From: Isoperla grammatica
Lineage: Eukaryota; Arthropoda; Insecta; Plecoptera; Perlodidae
Direction of reading: 5' to 3'
DNA: 64,000 nt
Assembly: GCA_945910005.1 (NCBI GenBank)
Contig: OX246749.1
Span: 28,125,613 to 28,189,612 of the forward strand
Position 1 is the stretch's first letter, and the number at the start of each line of letters is the position of its first letter. The notes under the pieces were generated by a model. That model worked only from the letters and a program-made list of their open reading frames with translations. It had not been told where the DNA came from and made no database searches. The position numbers and the translations under genes were made by a program. Below, in pieces: positions 17,101-31,679 of the stretch.

Positions 17101-19772
17101 CAGATAATTCCTATGAAAAATTATTATAATTACCATTGTGTTACCTATTGCTTTATAAAAGCGCCAATAAATAATATTGAACCGCAAAAATCGATTTACA
17201 TTTATTTGTAGAAGACGTAGCAATTATTTAATTGTGGTCTAATGAAGTTTTCTTTATAAAATTTTAAAGCAAAATAGGCGGCTTGATCATAGCATAATTT
17301 TACCTTAATTTAATTGCCCCTGAATAATTGTTTCACTAATGTAGTTCAGGTAACAATGTGTTCAGGTTCTAATGTGGTTCAGGTCTGTGGTACCTGGCAT
17401 TTACTGCGAAAAGATGTACACTGTAAGCTGTGCTATTCTTGTCTAATATTTTCTTCATTGCGCTTTTCTGCGGCAGTTAAAACATTTTCCTTAACCAAAT
17501 CAGGCTTCATATTGACGTAAGAAAATGTGTGGTCTTTCTTATGTTTGTCCTGAATTTCACTACAGAGAAGGGACAGTGTACATTCCAATCAAACTGTGCA
17601 CTTTCTGACGCAATGCGCGTTTTGACGGGGTTGGAATATCGTCATCATTCTCCGCACTTTTTCGCTTGGTGGCAATTCGTCTTTTGCCGACATATGCGCT
17701 CCTCCTACACACTCGATGAAATTTATGGGGGAACTCGCATAATGTCTTTGTCTTGTGCTCCAATATTTTGTGGGTGATTGGATCATCTCGTTCACGGTAA
17801 GCTGATCCAATTGTTTCAAAACCTTTGACAATTAAAACCGCAAACAAATCATTTGGCAATAACGGTGCATTTTCCCCGTTGCAAAAACCACAGACTAAAC
17901 TATTTTACTCGTCGTTTTGGGATTGGGTTTTTACGGTGAAGGGGCCACAATCATCATCAGTTAAAATGAAAACTAAAAGTAGTTACCATATATTCTCTAA
18001 AAACACAACAAACTGTGGCTTTTAATGTCATACCATTATATTACTTACCCATTGTAAGCTTAAGTAGTCATGTTTTCAGGAAGGCCTATGTATTCACACT
18101 CTTGACACTATTAGCGATTGTGAGAAAGTACGAGGAAACGAAAAGCAAATCACAATCTTATTGTTGTGTGCAGTCCGTGCTGAACACTTTAACAATGCAC
18201 TTACCCATTACCCATTACCCCATCGCACTGCCATTACCCATTGCACTTACAATAACTCTTACTTACACAAATAACTAATTTACACTTGCACTTGGCACAC
18301 GTGATTCCTTTTGAATTGAACTAACGCTAACGGAAAAAATAATGTTCTATATCGAAGGGTTAGATTAACGTGGTATTATGCAGCAGCCTAAATAGGCCCG
18401 CTACCCTCACTCCCCTTCCCCCACCTCCATAAAAGTTTTTGATCAATTTGTTTTTCATTTATTAAAGCAAGCAGTGGACTCTTTAGCGTTGTCCGAAAAT
18501 TGTATTGTCGGCACCACATATAATAAATTCACTGGGTGATAATTAGTTATCTGTGGTCGGCACATTATACGTCAAACAAGCTAGTTACACAAGAAACCTT
18601 TTCTGTGTGCACGTGTGACACATCCCACATCGGTGAAGCTAAAAGGGTAATATACTTATAAATTATACTGGATAAATGCGTGTGTGCATTCACACTGTCC
18701 AGTGCAAAACAACCGAAATACCTGTAGTTCGAATGAAGTACGCAATCGTAAGTTTCATTAGCAGAAAGCAATAGAATGAAAGGTATTAGTGGCAGAAGGG
18801 TTTCCACCTTCTAAACATGCTACGAATCACTGATTCATATGTTTCGTATTTGAAATATGGATCTGTGATTGGTTATCGCTCACTCGCCGATGGTGTTCGG
18901 AGGCTACAGGGTTGGTTTAGTCGCTTTAAATTGAAGTCCCCCACTGCAAATCAGTTTCGTTACTGAGTGGGTAGACTCTAAATGTGAATTTATTTTGTAT
19001 TTTATTTTTATTTATTTTGTTGTGGGTTGATTAGCATGTGTTGAAAGGGATTGGTAACACTTGTGTGAAGTCAAGGTGGTCGAGATTCGCTTGCACTAGC
19101 GGATAGCTTATGTGCATAATGTAGCCGGCAGAGGCGGCGCTACGGTTCGTATGGAGAATACAGTCTCTCAAACAACGCAACAATCAATGCGACGACGTTT
19201 AGAAAACGAAAACTGAAACACACAATTTTTATCCAATGAATAGGCCTATATAATGGTGCAAGTAATTACTTTCTCTTCTGTTTGTAACTTGTGATCGACT
19301 TGGAAAACGGACGAAACGATTTTTTCCAATTGTTTTTGCAAATTATTTTATATATTATGTAGAAAATAATAAAAACATTAACTAATTTGAATGAATATGG
19401 GTAGATATAAGGTACATACACATTCTTAGTGGTAAATCAGACATATTAGTGTGTTATTTTTGAAGTTATTACAGAAAATATGCATCAGCCTAAAAGATCA
19501 AAATGCGGTGTTTTATAATTTTTTGCTGGTGTTTCGACACGCTTTTATGTAAAACATTATACAGAAGTATAATGGAACTGATTAGAACATATTCTGAAAA
19601 TTTCAGCCTGTTATCTTTCTGACACCACAAAAGCACTCCTTTTCCTAGTTTAAAATATATTGCAACTATTGGCTTGGGATAATTTTATTTTGAATGCCCC
19701 ATCTTCATTACAGGGCCTGGCTGAGCATGTTACTTAGGGATCTGAGTTTTTCAAAGTTTAGCTGATTTCGTA

Positions 19773-20289
19773 AAGCGCTCGTTACACGGGGAAGTGAAAC
19801 GAAAAAGTGAAAAGAAAAGAGATAGCATGTTCCTTATGGGACTTTCCGGTCGCTGTCACACGGGGAAGTCGAAAAGCAAAAAGTAAAAACTTTCCACACT
19901 AGTCGAGCTCGGTTCAACAACTGAAAAGCGAAAAGCGAAATAACCTTGAACAGTTGGTCGTGATTGGCTGGTAATGTTGCCATGGACTACAACTTCGGGA
20001 ATAAGTCGACAGTCATTTGGGACGTCCTGTTAACTTTCCCAGAGATGTGTGTAAACAAGGCGGTGGTGTTACACGTACGTACAAGACGGGAGAAATCAAT
20101 CGCCATACCTAGTTAGTTACCACTCTTGCCGCGCAGCGCCCGATAGTGTTGCACGTAGGTCGAGAGATAGCGCCACACGCACACTGTTTCTTTTCCTCGA
20201 GAAGTGTCCCGTGTAACAACTTCGGAAAGTCTTTTTACTTTCCACTTTTTGCTTCTCACTCTTTTCACTTCCCCGTGTAACGAGCGCTT
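19773..20289. mobile_element. MITE with TA target duplication
   Basis: The ends are AAGCGCTCGTTACACGGGGA on the left and its inverted copy ending CGAGCGCTT on the right. Each is flanked by TA (19771-19772 and 20290-20291). The inverted ends continue imperfectly through a GAAAAGTGAAAAG-type region. The 517-bp interior has no ORF. The TA duplication and size fit a non-autonomous Tc1/mariner-type element. Confidence 0.75.
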
Positions 20290-22289
20290 TAGGATTTGAT
20301 TGTTGTCTTTAGATCTCGTTTACTCTCTAATATTGAATAGAATGGTCAATCTTTATTTGTCAGCTTTTTGTTACTATTTCAATTTGACAGAAAAGAACAC
20401 TCCCTTATGCTAGAATTCATACTTCCCATACATCTAGGGGCACCCTTTGTGACCAAGGTGACAGTTGTTTGCATGTTATTTCCCGTACAGAAAACAAATC
20501 CAAAGCAACAATGGGTCAAACAAAACACAAATACAAAATAGGTTAGGCATGACTTTTATTTCACTTTTCACCCGATGTGGTTCATACTTCATACTACTCG
20601 TATCTTCGAGACATGATTTTATGTAGGCTATATAAATCCACCGATAAATCTCAAAGGTCGAATATATTGGTATGTACCGAATTCACGCGCCCACCAACGA
20701 ACCCTTACCACCCGTGTATTCGCGCGTCTAATGCTGAACGTTCGTAGTTCAAATTTTGGTTCAATCTAGTACCTGTAGTCTGTACCTCTACTACGTCCAC
20801 TAATTGGCAGGCGCGTAACAAAGGGTGAAGGGGCAATTAAACCCCCGACACTACTCTCTGACCCCCTCCCTGGAAAACCACTTGGTCTACAACTAACATA
20901 GTTTGAGTTTTGAGCTATCCTCATTTACAAAAAAAACGTTTGAAGATTGTTTTTATTTTCAATTTAAATATATACAATCACAGTTAAAAGAACACAATTT
21001 ATTTGCATTTTAAAATTAATTTGTTTGTAATGAAGGCACAGTAGCAAAGCAGATACAGGGTGGGGGGGAGGGCGATCTACCCATCGCTCCCCATGATTGT
21101 CCGACCAAAGGACCACATATGGGTATAAGACTTGCACTCCTTACCCCCACACCCCTTTAACTTTAAAATGGTATCAGTTGTAATAATAAGTTTAACTCAC
21201 AATAATCCTTCTGAGTGAATAATGAATTAATCTAGAAGTCATTTCCGGGCACTTGATAAGAGAATTTCGTATAACGTTTTTGCGTCCAGCTGCTGGGGCT
21301 TTGCCCCAAACCTCTTAATTCGTTCATTACAAGATTACCACAGCAAGCATCCAAATATCCGAAAAAAACACTAGTGGGATGAAATTTTGGGCTCCCACTG
21401 CTGCAAAAACCAAAATTAAGTACTAATAACATCCTGATTCAATTTTGTGTTAATAGTATACATACATACAGAGTTTTTTTTTTTTTTTGTGTTAATAGTA
21501 TACATACAGAGTACATTTATGTCATCAAGCATTTGTCGAGCTGTGGTGACTTCTGAACCTGGTAGAAACGTTAAATGGATTCCTGCGGGAAAAGTTGCAA
21601 AAGTTGAAAACTAATTTACTACGGCAAATAGCATGCTAAACAATTCTACAACCTATAACGAAATTGTTATGCAAATTGTGTAATTCGTGACCGCCCCCCC
21701 CCCCCCATTTAAAATAAAGGTGTTCGCGCCTTCTATTTGCTTCTTCGTAGCAACGAGTCACATACACCTGAGAAAATAATCAGCGAATTACAAATAAATA
21801 TCACTTTAGTTTCACCATTCCTATTATGAACTTAATAGAACGATTAGTTTATTAATCCATGCATAAACGAGTACGTGGTTTACTATCAACACAACGGTAT
21901 AGGAAATATTCTTTTAAACCACGGAATAAAACAGACATCTTTGTAATCCCGCCACGGTAAGAAGTCAGATCGGGCCCTGTGATTGGCTGACACGCTCTGC
22001 CACGGCGCACGAACCAATAAGCGCGCGGCGCGAAATGGATGAAGGCTGGCGCTGTTAGTGGGATAATGTCGCAGTGCAAAGCCCAATAGATGATTTTCAA
22101 AAATAATTAAATAACCGAGATTAACTCTAACTAAGGGTCCTTGACAGTTATTTGAAGGTGCCCTTTCCCTGTTGTGCATTGTTGTCAATGAAGATCTAGA
22201 GAGGGCATATTATAATATCTTTGATCTAGAGGGCCGTGATAGCTCTATCTAAGGGTCCTAGATCAATTCTGAAAAGAGAGTCTGCAATA

Positions 22290-22739
22290 ACGTCATTTCC
22301 GGTATCGCACGGTGGCCATACTGAGGTACACTGTAAACATTTGTTTACGTTCTTCCGACACTTCATTGTTGCAATATAGATAGCTTTCAATAGACGTCAC
22401 GTGGCGGCCATTATGAGGTACACATTGCTTGTTTACATTTGTTCTGTCAATAGAAGACACATAGGTTATCCAGAAAATATCACAGTTTCAAGCCGTATAG
22501 ATTGATGTGTGCAGGTAAAAGTTCAAGAAAATGATAACACATGCAAATTTTTGTCTCCAAACAGAGTTTACGCGTTCTTATTTTGTTTTCAGTCATAATA
22601 CGGAATCTTTGTTTGGAAACAGTTGATGTGTCAGTCAAAGGACTTCTTGCAATATTGCAACAATGCAGTGTCGGAAGAACGTAAACAAATGTTTACAGAG
22701 TACTTCAGTATGGCTACCGTGCGATACCGGAAATGACGT
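22290..22739. mobile_element. MITE with about 90-bp inverted ends and TA flanks
   Basis: The left end (ACGTCATTTCCGGTATCGCA) and right end are inverted copies over about 90 bp, including a shared GTAAACATTTGTTTACGTTC segment. TA occurs at both outer borders. The interior is non-coding. Probably a Tc1/mariner-type MITE; the TA assignment is inference from the flanks. Confidence 0.7.
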
Positions 22740-22779
22740 TAATGCAAGGGCAGATGTCCTTTGATTGACATATTCTGGA

Positions 22780-23150
22780 ACAAACGGCACTAAATGGCAC
22801 TAATTCAGCACTAAGTATTTGTGGAGTTTGAATAAGTTCGGATAAATGGGGGTGCTGGCAACCCCAATGGTTTGTTATGAATAACTTTTGAAACAAAGCA
22901 GCACTAATTCTAGTGTTAACGGCACTAAATAGCACTAATTTAGCACTAATTAATTGTGCAGTTTGAGCGAGATCGGATAAATCCGGGGGGTGCTACGTGA
23001 AGTTGGCACCCCCCACAGACATATCGCTATAACTTCGTTAATAATGCAGCACTAATTCTAAAATAAACGGCACTAAATGACACTAATATAGCACTAATTC
23101 ATGGCATGAACAGTGAGCGAATTGGAGAAACGGGGGGTGCCAACTTCACG
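22780..23150 (+). repeat. Three diverged tandem units of about 135-150 bp
   Basis: The word GGCACTAAAT followed by further GCACTAAT copies recurs at 22786, 22921 and 23069, each time followed by a GAG(C/T)-rich segment and a GGGGGTGCT/GGGGGGTGCC word. Periods are 135 and 148 bp. Non-coding. Confidence 0.7.
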
Positions 23151-23277
23151 GACCTCCATTGAAGTTAGATGCACATACTATGCATGGCGAATGGCGTGTA
23201 CAACGAGACCTTTCTCAAACTACTTTTGGAATTTTGATGACTTTTACGGCAAACATGCAAAAGTTAACAACGAACTT

Positions 23278-23475
23278 GCCGGCGCAGTTGGCCGAGGTCG
23301 ATTTGGCGTTGGTCTAATGAACCGCGGTCTCTGCGTCCCAGGTTCAAATCCTGGCTTGGGCATGGATGTCATGTGGCGTTTTTTCATCTTCATAATCACC
23401 CACTCATCGTCTCGATTAGCCTCGTTGCAAAAATATGAGACGTTAAGCCCAAATATCATCATATCATCATTTAAC
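23278..23475 (+). mobile_element. tRNA-derived SINE (tRNA-Leu/Ser-like head)
   Basis: It has an A-box-like TTGGCCGAGGTCG and a perfect T-arm (CCAGG TTCAAAT CCTGG, 23339-23355), the two internal pol III promoter boxes. The 5' acceptor strand does not pair with the 3' end, so it is not a working tRNA. A unique body of about 100 bp follows with GAGACGTTAAGCCC and a short ATC-repeat tail at about 23450-23470, a common SINE ending. Confidence 0.65.
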
Positions 23476-24199
23476 AACAAACTTTGTCGACGATTTAAAT
23501 AGCTTTTATTATGGTTTAAATGCTGTTGATATGATAAAATGATAAAACAATATCAAATTTTAATTCTAGCCTGTATCTACATTTTGGAACTTTCTTTACA
23601 CAGATAAGTTCAATAGTTTATTTTATTTTAAATCAAATCAATTAACACAAGAAAATATTTTTTTCAAAGTCAGTCGGACAAAGGAAGAAAAGGGGTGAAG
23701 CGTCATATAGGCATGGCTAGCCGGCGTAGGTAGACCCGAGGTCCAAGTGATGGTAGGAACTTCCCACCCCCTACCGACTCTATAGTTGGTATACAGGGAC
23801 AGATAATAACACATTAAAACAACATATGGACAGAAGAAGGGAAGAGGGTGAGGAGGCCTGGATGGTTTTCCGGGATCTAACAATGACTACATCAGCATTA
23901 CCGAATGTGCCCCCTTTAGATGACCAACTCTAGGTATGTTTGGGTGGACTGTTAAGAAAGTTGTGAAAAAATGTTCGAGGGCCATAAGTAGGACTAAATT
24001 TCCTTTATGACTGAGGAAAACATTCGAATAACCGTCATTCAGGATTGCCGGTGTACGAAATCAATCCGGCGACCTCACGAATTAGAGACCTATGAACCAT
24101 CGTTATTGGAATCGGTAGGCCTACGTAATTCGTGGAAGGTGATACATCACTAGAGCTCAAGTACCCCCTGAGGCTTATTACACGAGTTAATCAGGGGGG

Positions 24200-25040
24200 T
24201 AAAACTATAAAAATACGAATAAAGCTAGATTTGTCATTATTAACAATTATATGGAATCATAACTCTGTTATATTTATCCGTGGGGCTCTAAAATAAATAG
24301 TTTATACGAAACAAATAAACAGAAAAGTGCAAAATCTGGGCACCCCTGGATGCCACACCCCCGACTTTAAAAATAGCTTACAACGTAATTTTTACTTAAA
24401 ATATATCGCGCTACCTACTTATTAAAGATGTTTTGTAAAACGGTAATATTTGACCATTTTAGGGACATAACCCTAAAATCAAAATTTTACTTTCCGGGCA
24501 ATATGGGAGTTCACAAAATGTGGATTAAACTAACTTTGTAATTTTAAATACGAATCTGAAATTATGTTGGCAATGTATTTATTGGTTAAGCTGTAAAAAA
24601 ATATTGTAATAATTAAATCAACAGAAAAATGCAACATCTGGGCACCCCTGGGTGCCATACCCAGGACTTAAAAAGTGACCAACAAACTAATTTTTACTTA
24701 AAATATACGACGCTACCTAATTATTGAAGATTTTTTGAAAAGGATATGATTTGACCATTTTAGGGACATGGCCCCAAAATCAAAATTTTGATTTCCGGAG
24801 AATATTGGAGTTCAAAAAATATGAATAAAACTAAATTTGTGATTCTAAACACGAATATGAAATCACATATGTAATTTGTTTATTGGTTTGGCTGTAAACA
24901 CATAATTTATGGTCACAAATTCAGCAAAATTCACCCTTTGGACACCCCTGGGTGCCACACCCACCACTGGCCATGTGGCCAACAAGTCAAATTCTACTCC
25001 AAATTCATCACTCTATCATAATATATAGGTCTCCAAAATT
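24200..25040 (+). repeat. Three diverged tandem units of about 300 bp
   Basis: The word CACCCCTGG(A/G)TGCCA recurs at 24341, 24643 and 24943. Longer surrounding blocks also recur, including TTGACCATTTTAGGGACAT in the first two units. Periods are 302 and 300 bp. No ORF is conserved between units, so this is satellite-like non-coding DNA. A G run follows at about 25046-25061. Confidence 0.82.
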
Positions 25041-25144
25041 CCACAGGGGGGGGGGGGGGGGAGGGTCTCACTAATGGTGTGTTCCGTTCTATAGGAGGGT
25101 GATGACTCGGAAACGCTACCGACGGAACTCTTTTTCTAAACTTC

Positions 25145-25862
25145 TGAAATTGTACTTCGTGGTGGTATCTGCATCGTACCACATATTTGAAATTTTCAAA
25201 CTGAACACTTTAGTAGCATTGTTAGCGCTGAAACTACAGGAATAATTTTGTTTATTTTGAAATATGTGGGGGGGTTAACCACTTTTTTGTGAAAACTAAA
25301 GTTTTCGGTGAAAATACACTTTTCAAATTATACATCGTGAAACAGGAGGGAAGTATAGTAATCAGAGATTTGGGGTTTCAATTTTTGGATTCCTCATTAA
25401 AGTCTCGTACATCTCGATGAACTCAAAGTACAAAATCTCCTGAACACGAGCGGAGGTGTCATCTTAAGCGCGAATGTCCTCGTTTCGCGCGCTACTTGGT
25501 AGCGTGCTCGCCGCCTGCCGCGTGGATCGAGTCTTCTGTCTCTCTCTTTGGATGACTTGAATTGTTTTGTATTAAACTGCTGAATATTTGTATTGTTATT
25601 TTAAATACGGAGTGGTGAAACTCATCCAGAGCGCATCTCATCCAATGTGAAACTGATGCAGTAATTAATTTAATATTATTTTTATTTGATGTATTATTCG
25701 TCGATTATTTCAGGCAGGTAATTGTTTGGATGAGTTGAGCTCTGGATCACTTGCCGCAAAACTCATTTTATTTTATATTAATATAATAAATGGTAATATT
25801 CGTCGAATTGATTGGATGAGTTGGGTATTGGATCAGTTTCACACTGGATGACTTGAAGCCAT
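25145..25862 (-). repeat. Right long inverted repeat arm
   Basis: Reverse-complement partner of 15977-16612. It is somewhat longer because of extra AT-rich sequence near its outer end (about 25640-25830). Its innermost 57 bases recur exactly at 25977-26033, beyond the flanking AAT array. Confidence 0.88.
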
Positions 25863-25873
25863 CCCCTTTTATA

Positions 25874-25890
25874 GTAATAATAATAATTAC

Positions 25891-25978
<88 letters not shown>
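25874..25978. repeat. (AAT)n microsatellite array upstream of the R4-like element
   Basis: About 105 bp of AAT repeat between the right long inverted repeat and the 57-bp repeated fragment that precedes the R4-like ORF. Confidence 0.96.
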
Positions 25979-25979
<1 letters not shown>

Positions 25980-27368
25980 AATTGTACTTCGTGGTGGTAT
26001 CTGCATCGTACCACATATTTGAAATTTTCAAAGCAATTAACACTTATGCTATACCGGTACTAACATATTCATTTGGAATTATTAACTGGACACAGACAGA
26101 ACTTCATGCCCTAGAAATTCTCACCCGCACAACATTCACCAAATACAGAAGTCATCACCCTAAGTCAGCAATAGAACGAGTGACTCTACCTAGAGAAAAA
26201 GGGGGAAGAGGCTTGATTGATTTAAACAATTTATATTATAAACAAATTGAAATTCTGAGAAAGTACTTTTATACAAAATGCCCACATTCACAACTTCATA
26301 GAGCTATAGTATCGGCAGACAAGTTGCTTTCTCCCCTCAATTTAAATGACGGAAATTTAAACTTGCTTCAAAAACTAAATTCTGACACAGCAAAAGAGAT
26401 CAGAATATCAGAAAAGACGTTACATAGCAGACATTATAAAGAACTTCTTAAGGATAGCGTCGATAGGGTAGCATCGAACAAATGGTTAACGTCCGGGGAC
26501 ATTTTCAGCGAAACAGAGGGATTTATGATCGCTATTCAAGATAAAGTAATCAAGACTAACAATTACAAAAAATACATACTGAAAGACGTCACAGTGGAAG
26601 ATAAATGTAGAAAATGTAATTTGAAGGGCGAAACAATTGAACATATCGTATCTGGGTGCAAAATGCTTTGTCAAACAGATTATCTTCATAGGCATAACCA
26701 AGTTGCAAACATTGTACATCAAAAACTAGCCATGAAGTATAAACTTATAAACACAACCACTGCGTATTACAAATACAAGCCTGAAAAGGTATTAGATAGT
26801 AAAGACTACAAATTATATTACGACCGGGCAGTTATTACAGACCAAACCATACATCACAATAGACCGGATATTATATTTATTGACAAGAAGAAACAAGAAA
26901 CGATTTTAATTGATGTTGCCGTCCCTTTATGCCACAATGTAGAGACAACTTGGCGGGAAAAGATAAACAGATATAAGGAATTATCAATTGAAATAAAAAG
27001 GTTGTGGAAGCAGAATAATGTAACTGTTATACCGTTAATTATATCAGCAAATGGCATTGTTCCACGTAAACTCCATGACAGTATTAAACTAATTGGTCTC
27101 CAACCGAACATATACATCGAGATGCAAAAAGCAATTATTTTGAACACGTGTAGGATAGTGCGAAAATTTTTGAACTAAGAAGAATGAAGACTTCAAGAAG
27201 TTCTCCATCCCGATGGTGGTTTTCGTGGTTTCCACCGTACAAAGAGCGAATGCTGGGATGAGTACAAATCGGCCACGACCGTACATAGCATCCACAGTTC
27301 GGTTTGAAAAAATAATGTGGACAATGATATATTAAGTAGTATAGCCAAATGTGGGCATTTGAGAAGCA

Positions 27369-27399
<31 letters not shown>

Positions 27400-27535
27400 A
27401 AGAAGAAGAAGAAGAAGATATATTAAGTAGTTCTAAGTAGATGTTAATAAGGTAAACACATGGAAATACTTGACATTTGTGTCCGTACAACATGTTTATG
27501 CCGGTTTTGACCGAGTTTGTATGTATTGCAACAAT
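25977..27535 (+). mobile_element. R4/Dong-type non-LTR retrotransposon, 5'-truncated
   Basis: The plus-strand 3' half of an element with a C-terminal restriction-like endonuclease, not the APE endonuclease of its neighbours. The 5' end is truncated within ORF at about 26034 and is joined to a 57-bp copy of the inner end of the long inverted repeat. The 3' UTR ends in CAACAATAAAATAATAAT running into (AAT)n at 27534. Published Dong elements insert in TAA repeats, which fits. The part of the 3' UTR next to the array is duplicated at 27671-27791. Confidence 0.85.
26034..27178 (+). CDS. R4-type ORF C-terminal half: zinc finger and restriction-like endonuclease
   Basis: An intact open frame of about 380 codons (the frame also runs back through the array, which is not real coding). 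It begins in the RT thumb region (AIPVLTYSFGIINWT) and includes LPREKGGRGLIDL, typical of R2/R4-clade proteins. It then carries a Cys-Cys-His-Cys finger (CRKCN...EHIVSGC) and the restriction-like nuclease core RPDII...ILIDVAVP, where the D of PD and the downstream D are active-site residues. The C-terminus ends INLNTCRIVRKFLN-like before TAA at 27176. The catalytic RT domain is missing by truncation, so the fragment cannot move itself. Confidence 0.85.
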
Positions 27536-27562
27536 AAAATAATAATAATAATAATAATAATA

Positions 27563-27593
<31 letters not shown>

Positions 27594-27610
27594 TAGTAAT
27601 AATAATAATT

Positions 27611-27641
<31 letters not shown>

Positions 27642-27790
27642 GAAGAAGAACAAGAAGAAGAAGTAGAAGAAGATATATTTAGTAGTTCTAAGTAGATTTT
27701 AATAAGGTAAACACATGGAAATACTTGACATTTGTGTCCGTACAACATGTTTATGCCGGTTTTGACCGAGTTTGTATGTATTGCAACAAT

Positions 27791-27791
<1 letters not shown>
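27370..27791 (+). repeat. Duplicated R4 3' UTR units with (AAG)n and (AAT)n
   Basis: An (AAG)n run (27370-27418) leads into a segment of about 120 bp (27416-27536) ending in CAACAATAAA and then (AAT)n to 27640. The arrangement repeats: AAG-rich tract, the same 120-bp segment (27671-27791) and another (AAT)n. The offset is about 255 bp. This is either two R4 3' ends inserted one into the other's tail, or a tandem duplication. Confidence 0.8.
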
Positions 27792-29633
<1,842 letters not shown>

Positions 29634-29636
<3 letters not shown>

Positions 29637-30084
29637 TGAAAATAAAAATAAAAATACACTTAATAATATGTTGACATTATTTGAAACTTACTTGGGATGT
29701 TTCGCCGCGTCGTTCACGAGTTATTTGTACTCGACGTTTTCGTAATTACTGTCGATGACATTTTTGATTTTCTGGAGTCACATTTACATTAAGATGACAT
29801 TTGACAGTTCCCTTGAAATCTTCTTTTCTTCTTCTCTTCTTGTATATTACCGAAAGTGTGAAATAATAATATACTTACAAACTGGTTCATCTCACATGAC
29901 TGGTCACCTCATTATGAAGTGGATCCCAACACCATAAAAGTGTGCGAAATTTCCAGGTAACTTTCATAAAACTAGAAAAACGCTCTGTGTGACGCGTTGA
30001 CAAGCAAGTGCGTCCATGTCCACGAACTTTCTGGCAAAAAGTTCTCAAAGCTATTGTCATTGTTCAATGTATAGTCCTTTGCAT
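29634..30084. other. Non-coding spacer
   Basis: 450 bases with no supported ORF, RNA or repeat. It separates the last (AAT)n array from the left arm of the large inverted repeat. Confidence 0.5.
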
Positions 30085-30983
30085 AACGCTCGAAAAAGGC
30101 CTGGTCGGTATAAAATTTGGGTCAAAGGATGACATATATCAAATGAAAGCTTGAGACGAGTACTTTTCAAAAAATCTTGATATACCTCTGGCAAATCCAG
30201 CTTTCTATGTCAAAACCAGGGTCAAAGGTCAAATTTGTAATTTTTTTAATAATATTTAATTAAATAATGAAAAATGTTTGCAAGTTTAAAAATACTCTTT
30301 TAGTAAGATAAATGTATAAAGTTTATAAAAAAAAAAATTAAATTACCTACTTACCTTTTTTGACCTTGATTGGGGTCAATTTCCTCAAAATAGGTAATTT
30401 CTAAAATTGTCTTCGATTTATTGGCCAATATTCATTATATCAACGTACTTACTCATAAATACGTTAAAATGAATAGTTCTTATTGTTATCACATTGTTTT
30501 TACGGTATTCATTCAAAATGGCGGTCAAAGGTCAATAGGTAAATATCGTCAAACTAGGTCTAGTAACTAAAATATTACTTGTGGGTACTCTAAAGACGCA
30601 GAATTTTAACTGCAATTACAATAACGAATAATAATATCATGTTTTAATCGTAATAGAATATAATTATCATATAACTTATAATACTACTTAAGATTGTTAC
30701 TGAATTTCTAATTAATGTCCTCAGACATCAGGGTATTCTTAAATAGGTGTGCAACTGCAACAAAATACATTTTTAGAAAAGAGAATGACCATGCTGAGAT
30801 ACGTGATAATATGATACTAGTATTATGTTATATCTACCTTAGCAGTCAGTCACTGTCCAAGCTGTCAGATTAATCACCTTCTGACTCACTGGAATTCTCA
30901 TGCTGGCTACTGATACTGATACTGGTACTGGTACTGGTATTTGTACAATCCTTTAGCTTACAAGCGTGGGTAGGCCTACACTT

Positions 30984-31330
30984 TCATTGATTGGCCAAAC
31001 ACTCACATGTCGGCATCTGGCAAACACGGCAACAGTTACAGGCTAGGAGATCCATAACGGTCAAAGGTACTGGAGTTCCAATCATCCACTCGTTGCTTAG
31101 ATCTCCTTCTGCCGTGGTTTCCCATCCATAGCCACGCGGATCAGGAACATCAGGGTTGGCGTCCAAACAACGTATCCAGACCGCTGTTTGGTGGTTAGCT
31201 CGCAGCCGCAGGATATGAAGCAGTAGACAATCGTTTCAAGGTGGTAGCTGATTAGACTTAATATCATCACATTTACTTTTAAAAAGCTCGTAGGGCAGCT
31301 GGTTGACGCTTGACTACCAAAAATCAAACA
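30984..31330 (-). pseudogene. Decayed C-terminal fragment of the multicopy PIN-like/CXC family (left arm)
   Basis: Minus-strand frames give NPDVPDPRGYGWETTAEGD, then EWMIGTPVPLTVMDLLACNC and a Cys-rich end CRVCQMPTCECLANQ before a stop. A short GW-containing segment, a proline-rich step and a CNC-x-C type cysteine cluster form the C-terminal signature I recognise from a large family of uncharacterised multicopy animal proteins. The same block lies in opposite orientation at 31680-32128. The fragment is short and interrupted. Confidence 0.55.
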
Positions 31331-31679
31331 CACTTCGAAGATGTGTAAAAACTAGCGAGTTCGTTGGGATTCGAAGTATATAATACCCTCCCTGACCTCC
31401 ATGCACTGGTTGTGACAAAGGTTGGAATTCATACTTCACCTAGAGGCACCCAATGTTGCTATGGATATGTTTTCTATATGGGAAATGACATGTATGAAAC
31501 TGTTACCTTGTTAACAACGGGCGCATCTATAGGTGTGAGGGACGACTATGAGTTCCAACCTGAGTGCGCTCATTCAGTGGTAAAGGGAAAAAGAGAACTT
31601 TGAATATCATGAGAAAAAAACTCGCATTTCTGTGACAAGCTAAGCAATATGGGTCAGGACTGGAGAGTTTCTATCGATG

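Larger units (their letters stand above)
15976..25863. mobile_element. Candidate 9.9-kb element with about 630-720-bp inverted termini
   Basis: The left arm (15977-16612) and right arm (25145-25862) are inverted copies of each other, and their outer ends both lie against (AAT)n arrays. The interior (16613-25144) has no ORF with recognisable protein similarity. It holds a possible SINE (16915), two TA-flanked MITEs, a tRNA-derived SINE, tandem repeats and otherwise AT-rich DNA in which I see nothing. It could be a large non-autonomous TIR transposon, a foldback element, or an inversion-type duplication. The lack of a transposase leaves the class open. Confidence 0.6.

Noticed and set aside
23278..23366. 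Functional tRNA-Leu or tRNA-Ser gene
   Set aside because: The T-arm is good but the acceptor stem does not pair and the anticodon stem is only three pairs; a SINE-like body and tail follow.
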